From RGIG2161 sp964525525 (GTDB lineage: Bacteria; Bacillota; Clostridia; Oscillospirales; CAG-272), in contig CAZGHD010000018.1 in assembly GCA_964525525.1 (NCBI GenBank), forward strand, positions 1 to 27,047: 27,047 nucleotides of DNA, given 5' to 3'. The position numbers were made by a program, and so were the translations under genes. Position 1 is the first letter of the stretch. Every line of letters starts with the position of its first letter. The notes under the pieces are model-generated. The model was not told where the DNA came from and ran no database searches. It saw only the letters and a list, made by a program, of their open reading frames with translations. Shown one piece after another: positions 1-6,936 of the stretch.

Positions 1-1
1 T

Positions 2-1114
2 CATGCCTGTTCCAAGAAATTCGCATATTACTGTTTTACGACCACCGAGCATTACTGCTGCTTTTTTTCGCTTGCGCCGGAGCTGATTGACTACATTCCG
101 AGCGCGCTTGACAGCCCCGATTACGACAGCTTTGCAGACGGCTTCAAACGCAGAATAGCCGAGAAGATAGATAAAAAGCTCAATCTTTATTCAAATACGT
201 ATAAGGCGTTTTACGAGTTTTACAATGGTAATCACGACTACTATTTTGACGGCAGAAAGAACAAAACTGTGGTGCGGCATATTGAATTTTCCGCGCTTAT
301 GATGCCACTGCCTCTGCTTTCTGCTTTGTATCACGGGTGTATAGAATCGGCAGTGGACGTTTCTATCGGCGGGTGCGAGATCAAAAACAAAGGCGCGTTT
401 ATCGGTACCCCGACAGAAACGGTCAACTCACTTGCGGCTATAAAAAAACTCGTTTTTGATGAGCGAATATACACCTTGCGTGAGGTGTGGGACGCCTGCC
501 AAAATAATTTTGAAGGGCAGAACGGAGAGATTGTTCGAGCACGTCTGTATAATGCCCCGAAGTGGGGAAATGACGATGACTACGTTGATTCTATCGCAAA
601 GGACGTTCTTGAGTTTGCCTGCGGAGAGATAACTAAACACAAAAATTATGACGGAAGCCGTTGGCTTGCCGGAATACACCAATCTCATCCCGTGCTTTCG
701 GGTGAATCGTTACCCGCTACTCCTGACGGGCGGAGAAAAGGCGCGCCGGTTGCGGTAACCCTGTCTCCCGCAAACGGGACTGTCAGAAACGGTCCGCTTG
801 CGGCGCTCAAATCAGCCGCCAAGATAGATTACCGCGCGTATCAGTGGAATTTCTGCGTAATGCTTTCCTATCACAAGGGAACTACCTTCAAAGGAAACGA
901 GGGTGCGGAGATACTGCGCGATCTTATCACGGCTTATTTTGAAATGGGCGGTACACAGCACCAGCCGAATATTTCTGACGTTGAACAGCTTAAAGCCGCA
1001 CAAAAAAATCCCGAGTTGTATCGGGATCTGATAGTCCGTTTGTGGGGCGTATCGGTGAATTTCGTTGATATTCCGAAGCACCTTCAGGACGAGGTTATAG
1101 AAAGATACATATAA
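2..1114 (+). CDS. Glycyl radical enzyme (pyruvate formate-lyase family), C-terminal part, 5' truncated
   Basis: The frame is open from the first bases of the window, so this is the C-terminal ~370 residues of a larger protein (family members are usually 750-850 residues). It belongs to the pyruvate formate-lyase/glycyl radical family, whose members use a backbone glycyl radical and an active-site cysteine thiyl radical. Visible marks are an HGCIE active-site motif (Cys codon 338-340, Glu codon 344-346), a TPDGRRKG block typical of the family, a GGTQHQPNI block, and the C-terminal radical loop RLWGV (Gly codon 1046-1048) followed by FVDIPKHLQDEVI. The usual loop is RVxGY/F/W, so the Leu and the Val after Gly are atypical. 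The Cys-x-Glu pair resembles dehydratase/lyase members rather than pyruvate formate-lyase itself, which has Cys-Cys. No radical SAM activase lies in the window. The substrate cannot be assigned. The gene ends four bases before a long hairpin. Confidence 0.88.
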   Translation, partial: HACSKKFAYYCFTTTEHYCCFFSLAPELIDYIPSALDSPDYDSFADGFKRRIAEKIDKKLNLYSNTYKAFYEFYNGNHDYYFDGRKNKTVVRHIEFSALMMPLPLLSALYHGCIESAVDVSIGGCEIKNKGAFIGTPTETVNSLAAIKKLVFDERIYTLREVWDACQNNFEGQNGEIVRARLYNAPKWGNDDDYVDSIAKDVLEFACGEITKHKNYDGSRWLAGIHQSHPVLSGESLPATPDGRRKGAPVAVTLSPANGTVRNGPLAALKSAAKIDYRAYQWNFCVMLSYHKGTTFKGNEGAEILRDLITAYFEMGGTQHQPNISDVEQLKAAQKNPELYRDLIVRLWGVSVNFVDIPKHLQDEVIERYI

Positions 1115-1117
1115 AAA

Positions 1118-1173
1118 ACATCCGCGCATTGGCGTGATACTCTGATAAGAGTATCACGCCAATGCGCGGATGT
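1118..1173. terminator. Perfect 26-bp inverted repeat between convergent genes, probable bidirectional terminator
   Basis: Arms 1118-1143 and 1148-1173 are exact reverse complements, 26 bp without mismatch, around a GATA loop (1144-1147). A run of A precedes the left arm (1113-1118) and CGGTTTT follows the right arm, so both strands carry a short U tract after the stem. It sits between the stop codons of the glycyl radical enzyme and the DUF1846 gene, which face each other. Bidirectional termination is the simplest reading. A 26-bp flawless stem is longer than an ordinary intrinsic terminator needs. Confidence 0.8.
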
Positions 1174-1178
1174 CGGTT

Positions 1179-2663
1179 TTACTTATGATACAGTTTTTTC
1201 GTTGCGTATGTCGGCTCGCAGGTAAGATTTATGCCGAGCTTACGGAAAACTGTTTTATCTACACTTGAAACTATAACGCTGACGTGCGCCTCACATCCGC
1301 GGAGCTTGGGGAGCTGATCCATAGCGAGCTTGGCCATAGGATCGGTGGTTGCGGAGATAGCGAGCGCGATAAGAGTTTCGTCTGCGTGGAGACGGGGGTT
1401 TCTGTTTCCGAGGTTTTCGGTTTTCAGCTTCTGAATAGGCTCTATAACCTCAACAGGAAGGAGAAGATACTCATCGTCTATTCCACCGAGATGCTTTAAT
1501 GCATTGAGAATGACCGCCGCCGATGCACCGAGCAGATTTGACGTTCTGCCGGTAACTACGGTACCGTCGGGAAGCTCTATCGCGGCGGAGGGTGTGCCGG
1601 ATTCTTCGGCTTTGTCAAGCGCGGGCTTTACTACCTTTCTGAAAGAAGGATCAATGCCCACCTGATTCATAAGAAGCTCTGCTTTGAATATCTCTTCAGA
1701 TGAGGTATTTCCGCTACGCTTTGAGCACATAGCGTCGTAATAACGACGGACGATCTCCATTTTTGACGCGTTGCAAACCGCCTCGTCGTCCTCAATGCAG
1801 TATCCCGCCATGTTTACGCCCATATCGGTGGGGGATTTATACGGACAGGCGCCGTAGATCTTTTCAAAGATCGCCTTGAGGACGGGGAAAATCTCGATAT
1901 CGCGGTTATAGTTGACCGTGGTGATGCCCGTAGCCTCCAGGTGGAAGGGGTCGATCATATTGACGTCGTTGAGGTCGAGGGTTGCCGCCTCGTAAGCCAT
2001 GTTGACGGGATGCTTGAGCGGAAGATTCCAAACGGGGAAGGTCTCAAACTTCGCGTATCCCGCTTTGATACCTTTTTTGTGATCGTGGTAAAGCTGGGAC
2101 AGGCAGGTCGCCATCTTTCCGCTGCCCGGACCGGGAGCAGTTATGACCACAAGAGGTTTGGTCGTTTCAATATATTCGTTTTTACCGTAGCCCTCGTCGC
2201 TGACTATCTTTTTGACGTTTGAGGGGTAACCGTCTATCGGATAGTGGCGGTATGCGCGTATACCGAGATTTTCGAGACGCTTGATAAAAGCGTCTGCCGC
2301 GGGCTGTTTTGTGTATTGTGTTATTGCGACGCCTGCGACACTTATACCGACTTCGTTAAACGCGTCTATAAGTCTGAGCGCGTCTACGTCGTAGGTTATA
2401 CCGAGGTCACGTCTGATCTTGTTCTGCTCGATCGAAGGTGCCGATACGACTACTATCGTCTCTGCCTGATCCTTCATATGGAGCAGCATTTTTATTTTAC
2501 TGTCGGGGCAAAAACCGGGAAGAACTCTTGACGCGTGATAGTCGTCAAACAGTTTACCTCCGAATTCAAGATATAATTTTCCTCCGAATCCGGATATGCG
2601 TTCCACGATCCTTTCGGACTGAAGCTTTATATACTTGTCGTTGTTAAAACCGATGCTGTTCAT
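1179..2663 (-). CDS. DUF1846 (UPF0371) family protein
   Basis: This 494-residue protein matches the full-length DUF1846/UPF0371 family, which is widespread in Firmicutes and has no settled biochemical function. A P-loop-like stretch APGPGSGK lies at about residues 176-183, after a hydrophobic LVVIT strand, suggesting nucleotide or phosphate binding. The N-terminal part has GFGGKLYLEFGGK and a CPDSK segment. No signal peptide or membrane segment is seen, so it is probably cytosolic. The ATG at 2661-2663 has a strong purine-rich ribosome site (AGGGGGG). It is transcribed alone: its own promoter lies at about 2712-2740, the terminator of the next operon lies further upstream, and the 26-bp hairpin lies directly after its stop. 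Family assignment is strong; the role is unknown. Confidence 0.88.
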   Translation of the reverse strand: MNSIGFNNDKYIKLQSERIVERISGFGGKLYLEFGGKLFDDYHASRVLPGFCPDSKIKMLLHMKDQAETIVVVSAPSIEQNKIRRDLGITYDVDALRLIDAFNEVGISVAGVAITQYTKQPAADAFIKRLENLGIRAYRHYPIDGYPSNVKKIVSDEGYGKNEYIETTKPLVVITAPGPGSGKMATCLSQLYHDHKKGIKAGYAKFETFPVWNLPLKHPVNMAYEAATLDLNDVNMIDPFHLEATGITTVNYNRDIEIFPVLKAIFEKIYGACPYKSPTDMGVNMAGYCIEDDEAVCNASKMEIVRRYYDAMCSKRSGNTSSEEIFKAELLMNQVGIDPSFRKVVKPALDKAEESGTPSAAIELPDGTVVTGRTSNLLGASAAVILNALKHLGGIDDEYLLLPVEVIEPIQKLKTENLGNRNPRLHADETLIALAISATTDPMAKLAMDQLPKLRGCEAHVSVIVSSVDKTVFRKLGINLTCEPTYATKKLYHK

Positions 2664-2711
2664 GAAAATCCCCCCTCATTTATTAGTCCTTATTTTACAC
2701 AATCAAATATA

Positions 2712-2740
2712 AGTATACTCTTTTTTGAAGTAAAAGTCAA
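2712..2740 (-). promoter_or_regulatory. Sigma-A type promoter for the DUF1846 gene
   Basis: On the minus strand TTGACT (2735-2740) is followed after exactly 17 nt by TATACT (2712-2717), close to the vegetative consensus. Transcription would start near 2705, giving a leader of about 40 nt before the ATG at 2663. I see no riboswitch-like structure in that leader. Confidence 0.75.
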
Positions 2741-2787
2741 GGCAAAACGGCGGTAAAACTTTCCGCCCCGCCATAACTGTTGTTTTC

Positions 2788-2820
2788 AACAAAAACAAAG
2801 CACCCGTTTTGGGTGCTTTG
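2788..2820 (-). terminator. Rho-independent terminator of the 2-oxoacid:ferredoxin oxidoreductase operon
   Basis: A perfect 10-bp stem (2796-2805 with 2811-2820) encloses a 5-nt loop. On the minus strand it is followed by TTTTTGTT (complement of 2788-2795). It starts 7 nt after the stop of the gamma subunit gene, so it closes the minus-strand operon. Confidence 0.9.
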
Positions 2821-2826
2821 TAAAAA

Positions 2827-3360
2827 TTATTCGTAATCGTAACCGATCTTGAGCGCAAGAGTGTTTTTCTCGATAAGAGCCGCTTTGGTCGGCGGGATAC
2901 CCTTGATCATAAAGTCAAGGAAGCTGTCGTAATCGAACATACCGGTTTTCTTGAGAAGATGACCGAGAACGATAACGTTTGCAAGACCGTCCAGCTTGTT
3001 TTCAGCGGCAAGTCCGGTTGCAGGAATGTAAGAAACGTTGATGTCGGTACGCTCTGATTTAACGTCGACGAGAGTGCTGTCAACTATCAGAAGACCGCCT
3101 GCAGTAAGCGCAGGCTCGAATTTATCAAAACTCGGACGGTTGAAAACAAGAAGAATATCGGGATGAGGAACGAGGGGAGAGCCGATCTCTTCGTCAGAGA
3201 TGATTACCGAGCAGTTACAAGCACCGCCGCGCATCTCGGGACCGTAGGACGGGAGCCAGGATACGTGGAGATCCTCGTGCATAGCGGATTTAGCAAGCTG
3301 TTTACTTGCGAACAGGATACCCTGACCGCCGAAACCGGAAATTATAATATTATGTGTCAT
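2827..3360 (-). CDS. 2-oxoacid:ferredoxin oxidoreductase, gamma subunit
   Basis: A 177-residue gamma subunit of the pyruvate/ketoisovalerate oxidoreductase family. It begins MTHNIIISGFGGQG; the GxGGQG turn at the N-terminus is the hallmark of this subunit, and PSYGPEMRGG follows at about residues 37-46, also typical. The frame is open further upstream, but the start at 3358-3360 is preferred because its ATG overlaps the stop of the beta gene as TAATG, indicating translational coupling, and a GGGAGG site lies just before it. Together with the alpha, beta and ferredoxin subunits it forms the complex that oxidatively decarboxylates a 2-oxoacid to an acyl-CoA and reduces ferredoxin. The exact 2-oxoacid (2-oxoglutarate or branched-chain) cannot be read from this subunit. 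Confidence 0.92.
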   Translation of the reverse strand: MTHNIIISGFGGQGILFASKQLAKSAMHEDLHVSWLPSYGPEMRGGACNCSVIISDEEIGSPLVPHPDILLVFNRPSFDKFEPALTAGGLLIVDSTLVDVKSERTDINVSYIPATGLAAENKLDGLANVIVLGHLLKKTGMFDYDSFLDFMIKGIPPTKAALIEKNTLALKIGYDYE

Positions 3361-4109
3361 TATTTTGCTTCCTCCCCGGTAACGTCTTTGTATACTCCAA
3401 GAGGATAGAAGGGAATCATTTCTTCTCTGAGCCACTTGAGGGATTCCTCGGGAGATTTGCCCCAGTTTGAAGGACAGGTGGAAAGAACCTCAATTATGGA
3501 AAGTCCTTTCTTGTCGATCTGATTCTGGAATGCTTTCTGAATAGATTTCTTTGCGTGAAGAATGTTCTTCGGGCAGTCTACCGAAACACGCTCAGCGTAT
3601 GCAACACCGTCAAGAGTGGAGAGCATCTCGCATACGTGTACGGGAGAACCCTGGATCTTTCTGTCACGACCGTAGGGAGAAGTTGTGGTTATCTGACCGG
3701 GCATAGAAGTGGGAGCCATCTGACCGCCTGTCATACCGTAGATACAGTTGTTTATAAAGATTATGGTGATGTTTTCACCGCGAGCGCAAGCGTGAACGGT
3801 CTCTGCGGTACCGATAGCGGCAAGGTCGCCGTCGCCCTGATAGGTGAATACCACAGAATCGGGATGGGTGCGCTTAACGCCGGTAGCAACCGCGGGAGCA
3901 CGGCCGTGTGCTGCCTGGATCATATCACATTCAAAATAGTCGTAAGCAAAAACCGAACAACCTACCGGAGCGATACCAACGGTCTTATCAACGACGCCGA
4001 GATTGTCGATAGCTTCTGCGACGAGACGGTGTACTATACCGTGTGTACAACCGGGGCAGTAATGAAGCGGTACGTCGCTGAGCGCTTTGGGTCTGTCGAA
4101 TACTACCAT
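3360..4109 (-). CDS. 2-oxoacid:ferredoxin oxidoreductase, beta subunit (thiamine diphosphate binding)
   Basis: This 249-residue subunit carries the thiamine-diphosphate site: YQGDGD at about 90-95 and INNCIYGMTGGQ at about 119-130 form the GDG...NN cofactor signature. Cysteines in HYCPGCTHG (18, 21) and GCS (51) are placed as in cluster-binding beta subunits. The beta subunit holds the cofactor that attacks the 2-oxoacid and passes electrons to the ferredoxin subunit. Its ATG at 4107-4109 overlaps the alpha stop by one base (TAATG), and its own stop overlaps the gamma start in the same way, so the three are probably made in fixed ratio. The short stand-alone subunit architecture fits 2-oxoglutarate (Kor) or branched-chain (Vor) enzymes rather than a single-chain pyruvate oxidoreductase. 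Confidence 0.93.
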   Translation of the reverse strand: MVVFDRPKALSDVPLHYCPGCTHGIVHRLVAEAIDNLGVVDKTVGIAPVGCSVFAYDYFECDMIQAAHGRAPAVATGVKRTHPDSVVFTYQGDGDLAAIGTAETVHACARGENITIIFINNCIYGMTGGQMAPTSMPGQITTTSPYGRDRKIQGSPVHVCEMLSTLDGVAYAERVSVDCPKNILHAKKSIQKAFQNQIDKKGLSIIEVLSTCPSNWGKSPEESLKWLREEMIPFYPLGVYKDVTGEEAK

Positions 4110-5173
4110 TATTTCAGTCCTCCTGCAATTTTCTTGATTTCTTCGAGTACGTCGTCGGGAGCGGGGAGCATACCGCCGGTTCTTCCGAAGAAGGAAACAG
4201 GGCGGCGGCAGTCGATAGCAACCTTAACGTCGTCTACCATCTGTCCCATGTTAAGCTCAACTACAAGGAAGTGCTTTGCGTTGTCAGCGAGCTTAGCCAG
4301 AGCCTTTGAAGGATAGGGCCAAAGAGTGATGGGACGGAGAAGTCCGACCTTGATACCTGCAGCGCGAGCCGCGGTAACTGCGGACTTACAGATACGGGAA
4401 GTGATACCGTACGCAACGATAACTATATCTGCGTCGTCTGTCATATATTCCTCGTACTTAACTTCTTTTTCTTTGATCTCGTCGTAACGCTTGAAACGCT
4501 CGATAATAGAGTTTTCAAGAGCCTGAGGATCCATATAAAGAGAGTTTACGATGTTTTTCTTTCTCTTTCCGCCGTGACCATTGGTTGCCCAAGTCTTTTC
4601 GGGGAGTTCACGGGAGGACTTTGCGTCAAAGTCGACCGGCTCCATCATTTGACCGAGCGCACCGTCAGCAAGGATCATAGCTGGCATACGGTAGATGTCT
4701 GCAAGATCGAACGCCTCACTTGCGAGGGTAGCCATTTCCTGAACGGAGGAGGGAGCGAGAACGATGACGTGCATATCACCGTGAGCGTTAGCCTTGGTCG
4801 CCTGATAGTAGTCAGCCTGAGAGGGCTGGATACCGCCGAGACCGGGGCCGCCGCGCTGTACGTTTACTATAACGCAGGGAAGATCGCATCCTGCTATGTA
4901 GCTGATGCCTTCGCTCTTGAGGCTTATTCCGGGGGAGGATGAGGAGGTCATAACGCGGGTGCCTGCGGCTGCCGCGCCCATTACCATATTGATAGCTGCG
5001 ACCTCTGATTCAGCCTGAAGGCAAAGTCCGCCTTCCTTGGGGAGACGCTTTGCAAGATATTCGGCAACTTCGGTCTGAGGGGTGATAGGGTATCCGAAGA
5101 AGTGGACACAACCGCTCTTTATAGCGGCTTCAGCCAGTGCCTCGTTGCCTTTCATTAAAACTTTGTTTGACAT
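4109..5173 (-). CDS. 2-oxoacid:ferredoxin oxidoreductase, alpha subunit (VorB/KorA-like)
   Basis: This 354-residue alpha subunit starts MSNKVLMKGNEALAEAA and contains FGYPITPQTE at about 26-35, the conserved substrate/cofactor region of this family, plus AESEVAAINMVMGAAAAG and SSSSPGISLKSEG segments. It has the length of subunits annotated as 3-methyl-2-oxobutanoate dehydrogenase VorB in Clostridia. The C-terminal domain (about 245-350) supports the heterotetramer and probably CoA access. The gene lies 15 nt after the ferredoxin gene, with an AAGGAG site before the ATG, and is coupled to beta by TAATG. The enzyme would be oxygen-sensitive and run either in amino-acid or 2-oxoacid degradation or in reverse for biosynthesis. 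Substrate preference remains open; branched-chain 2-oxoacids are my first guess. Confidence 0.92.
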   Translation of the reverse strand: MSNKVLMKGNEALAEAAIKSGCVHFFGYPITPQTEVAEYLAKRLPKEGGLCLQAESEVAAINMVMGAAAAGTRVMTSSSSPGISLKSEGISYIAGCDLPCVIVNVQRGGPGLGGIQPSQADYYQATKANAHGDMHVIVLAPSSVQEMATLASEAFDLADIYRMPAMILADGALGQMMEPVDFDAKSSRELPEKTWATNGHGGKRKKNIVNSLYMDPQALENSIIERFKRYDEIKEKEVKYEEYMTDDADIVIVAYGITSRICKSAVTAARAAGIKVGLLRPITLWPYPSKALAKLADNAKHFLVVELNMGQMVDDVKVAIDCRRPVSFFGRTGGMLPAPDDVLEEIKKIAGGLK

Positions 5174-5188
5174 TGACGTATCAACTCC

Positions 5189-5398
5189 TTATTCTTTTTC
5201 AACTTTTATAACGGTGTCCGGGCACATGGTAGCGCACATAGCGCATGCAATGCACTTTGACATATCGGTTACTTGTGCGGGGTGATAACCTTTTTTGTTG
5301 AGAGTAGTGCTCGAAAGAGATATGATCTTTTTAGGGCACACCGTAACACAAAGACCGCAGCCTTTACAGCGGTCAACGTTAAACGTTACCTTGTTCAT
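5189..5398 (-). CDS. 2x[4Fe-4S] ferredoxin subunit of the 2-oxoacid oxidoreductase
   Basis: A 69-residue ferredoxin with two cluster motifs: CKGCGLCVTVCP at about 11-22 and CIACAMCATMCP at about 49-60. Each is CxxCxxCxxxCP, binding one [4Fe-4S] cluster. It is the delta (electron-transfer) subunit that takes electrons from the thiamine-bound intermediate in the beta subunit. A GGAGG site precedes the ATG at 5396-5398. The gene order ferredoxin-alpha-beta-gamma is the standard four-subunit arrangement of Vor/Kor enzymes in Clostridia. It lies 20 nt after the ATPase gene, so it is probably on the same transcript. Confidence 0.94.
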   Translation of the reverse strand: MNKVTFNVDRCKGCGLCVTVCPKKIISLSSTTLNKKGYHPAQVTDMSKCIACAMCATMCPDTVIKVEKE

Positions 5399-5418
5399 GC
5401 GATTTATCCTCCAGAATT

Positions 5419-6105
5419 TTAAAATAACTGTTTTGTAGCGTTCTCCATTTCGAAGAACTCTCCCTTGCCCGAAAGATCAAGTTTCGGGGAGGGAATATAT
5501 GACGTGAACAGCAGCGGAACGCCTGCAAGAGACGCCGTTTCTTCGGCATAACCGATGCTTTCCGTAATATACTTTTCATCCGTTTCGGCACCGACCGACG
5601 AGTTGTTTATCAGTCCTGTTACCGAAAGTCTTGAATACTGCTCGATCTCTCTCATGTCTTCTAACGTATCCTCGGGAGTTGAGGTGAGCGGGCGGTATTT
5701 GTTTATAACGCATAGCATATCGTATCCGCAAGCATTTATCTGCTTGTTATACATACCGAGAGCCACTGCGCCGTCGCTTCCGCCGACGTCAAATATGTAA
5801 TATCCGTCGCGGCTCGGATCATCCCGCAGGGTATCGAAAACCGAATTTATCTGCGCGGGAAGAGAGGGAAGATCGACGTTTGAGTTGGCAAACTCGGGGA
5901 TAATAGAGTCTATTCCTTTTGAGGCAAGACTGTTTTTCGCGTCTGCCGCGCGGAAATACGGATTTACTATATCGAGATCTATCAAAGTGACGTTTTTCGC
6001 GCGTTTTTTGAGCTCGACTGCGAGATTTACGGCGACGTTGGTTTTTCCGCTGCCGTAATGCCCGACGATAATGACGATCTTGTGTTTGATCTTATCTGAA
6101 AACAT
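5419..6105 (-). CDS. MinD/ParA-like P-loop ATPase
   Basis: About 228 residues of a cytosolic SIMIBI-class nucleotide-binding protein. Walker A is VGHYGSGKTN near residues 15-24, followed by the switch-like LIDLDIVNPYFR (about 42-53) and FDVGGSDGA (about 105-113), which matches the Walker B region of the MinD/ParA/CobQ group. The signature lysine of the deviant ParA Walker A (KGGxGKT) is absent: a His-Tyr occupies that place. GTG (6106-6108) and ATG (6103-6105) are adjacent; the ATG is preferred at 8 nt from AGGAG. The gene is 33 nt after the acetyltransferase and 20 nt before the ferredoxin. Its position suggests a maturation or assembly role for the oxidoreductase, perhaps in Fe-S handling, but that is inference. 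The protein itself shows no Cys-x-x-Cys. Confidence 0.85.
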   Translation of the reverse strand: MFSDKIKHKIVIIVGHYGSGKTNVAVNLAVELKKRAKNVTLIDLDIVNPYFRAADAKNSLASKGIDSIIPEFANSNVDLPSLPAQINSVFDTLRDDPSRDGYYIFDVGGSDGAVALGMYNKQINACGYDMLCVINKYRPLTSTPEDTLEDMREIEQYSRLSVTGLINNSSVGAETDEKYITESIGYAEETASLAGVPLLFTSYIPSPKLDLSGKGEFFEMENATKQLF

Positions 6106-6141
6106 CACCGTTTCTCCTTTTGCCGAAATGATTTTATGATT

Positions 6142-6669
6142 TTATCTGCCGATTATCTCGTAGATTTTATTCCAGCGTTCCCTGAAATCATCTGTGGAAA
6201 GATCAGGCATAAAATCTGCACGAAGATAGCTTTTTATTGCGGGAATGCGCCAATCGTCGGTGGTGAGATAAGCGGTCTGCATTCCTTCTTCTTTCAGGGT
6301 AGCCAGCGCTACGTTGTTAAGCAGGGTACCGTATCCCTTGCCGCGGGCTGATTCACAGCACGCAACCATATGGATGTAACCCTCTTTTTTCTCATAGTCG
6401 CAAATGACGGTGAGAGAAGCTACGGCCTTTTCATTCTCAAGTACGAAAAAGCACTTGTCTTCCTCGTAGTTTGGGTATGAATCAAACATACAGTCGCGAT
6501 AATAAGCCTCGTCCTCTTTTCCGTCAGACAAGCCGTACTGCATAATGTCAAGCCAACTGTCAAGAGCGTTGTCCAGTTCGGTAAATCTGGCGATGCGGCA
6601 GTTATCGGGGAGCTTGATCTCAGGCACTTTGCCCCCGTCGTTTGTCCATCTCATTATCAACTGTTCCAT
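6142..6669 (-). CDS. GNAT-family N-acetyltransferase
   Basis: A 175-residue protein with the GNAT acetyl-CoA fold. Motif A appears as CESARGKGYGTLL, with RGKGYG at about 109-114 binding the pyrophosphate of acetyl-CoA, after the strand YIHMVACC. The C-terminal part has YLTTDDWRIPAIKSYLRADF, the usual last helix and strand of the family. The frame stays open to 6735, but the ATG at 6667-6669 is chosen because GGAGG sits 5 nt upstream and the residues before it look like translated leader (very Phe/Tyr/Ile-rich). It is the first gene of the minus-strand operon that continues with the ATPase and the 2-oxoacid:ferredoxin oxidoreductase. The acceptor is unknown: it could be a small molecule or a protein. 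Confidence 0.88.
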   Translation of the reverse strand: MEQLIMRWTNDGGKVPEIKLPDNCRIARFTELDNALDSWLDIMQYGLSDGKEDEAYYRDCMFDSYPNYEEDKCFFVLENEKAVASLTVICDYEKKEGYIHMVACCESARGKGYGTLLNNVALATLKEEGMQTAYLTTDDWRIPAIKSYLRADFMPDLSTDDFRERWNKIYEIIGR

Positions 6670-6700
6670 AGCTGCCTCCGTTGACGATTTATAATTTAAT

Positions 6701-6709
6701 ATTATAGCA
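6701..6709 (-). promoter_or_regulatory. Extended -10 promoter element for the acetyltransferase/oxidoreductase operon
   Basis: On the minus strand TGC directly precedes TATAAT (6701-6706), a perfect -10 with the extended TGn element. The -35 position holds only a weak match (TTTAAT-like). Transcription would start near 6694, about 25 nt upstream of the chosen ATG. Confidence 0.6.
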
Positions 6710-6854
6710 TAAAAATACAGAAAATTAAATAGCATTTTAGCAAATTATTTTAAAATATGTCAGAAAAGTATTGTACATGATGAATATTTTAGCTTAATAT
6801 GAAGATGTTTACAAAAAAATATAATAATATTTAATAAAAATTATTATAAAACAT

Positions 6855-6883
6855 TTGAAATCACGGAATAAATGTGGTAAAAT
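6855..6883 (+). promoter_or_regulatory. Sigma-A type promoter upstream of cdaA
   Basis: TTGAAA (6855-6860) is followed after 17 nt by TAAAAT (6878-6883). Transcription would start near 6890, about 47 nt before the cdaA ATG. Together with the opposite promoter at 6701 it makes the AT-rich 6670-6936 spacer a divergent promoter region. This placement also argues against the GTG at 6874 as translation start, because it would lie inside the promoter. Confidence 0.65.
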
Positions 6884-6936
6884 ATATAATAGATATTTGT
6901 ATTCTCTTTGACTGCCGCTTTGCTTGGAGGTTAGGT

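Noticed and set aside
3555..4316. Long plus-strand open frame of 253 codons opposite the oxidoreductase beta and alpha genes
   Set aside because: It lies entirely antisense to genes with clear catalytic motifs, has no recognisable domain and no operon context; it is a shadow of codon bias in the real genes.
6670..6735. Longer start for the acetyltransferase reaching 6735
   Set aside because: The extra 22 codons cover the promoter -10 element, and the ATG at 6669 has GGAGG at the right distance.
6874..6936. Upstream GTG start for cdaA giving 21 extra residues
   Set aside because: It overlaps the predicted -10 region and has no ribosome site, whereas the ATG at 6937 has GGAGG.
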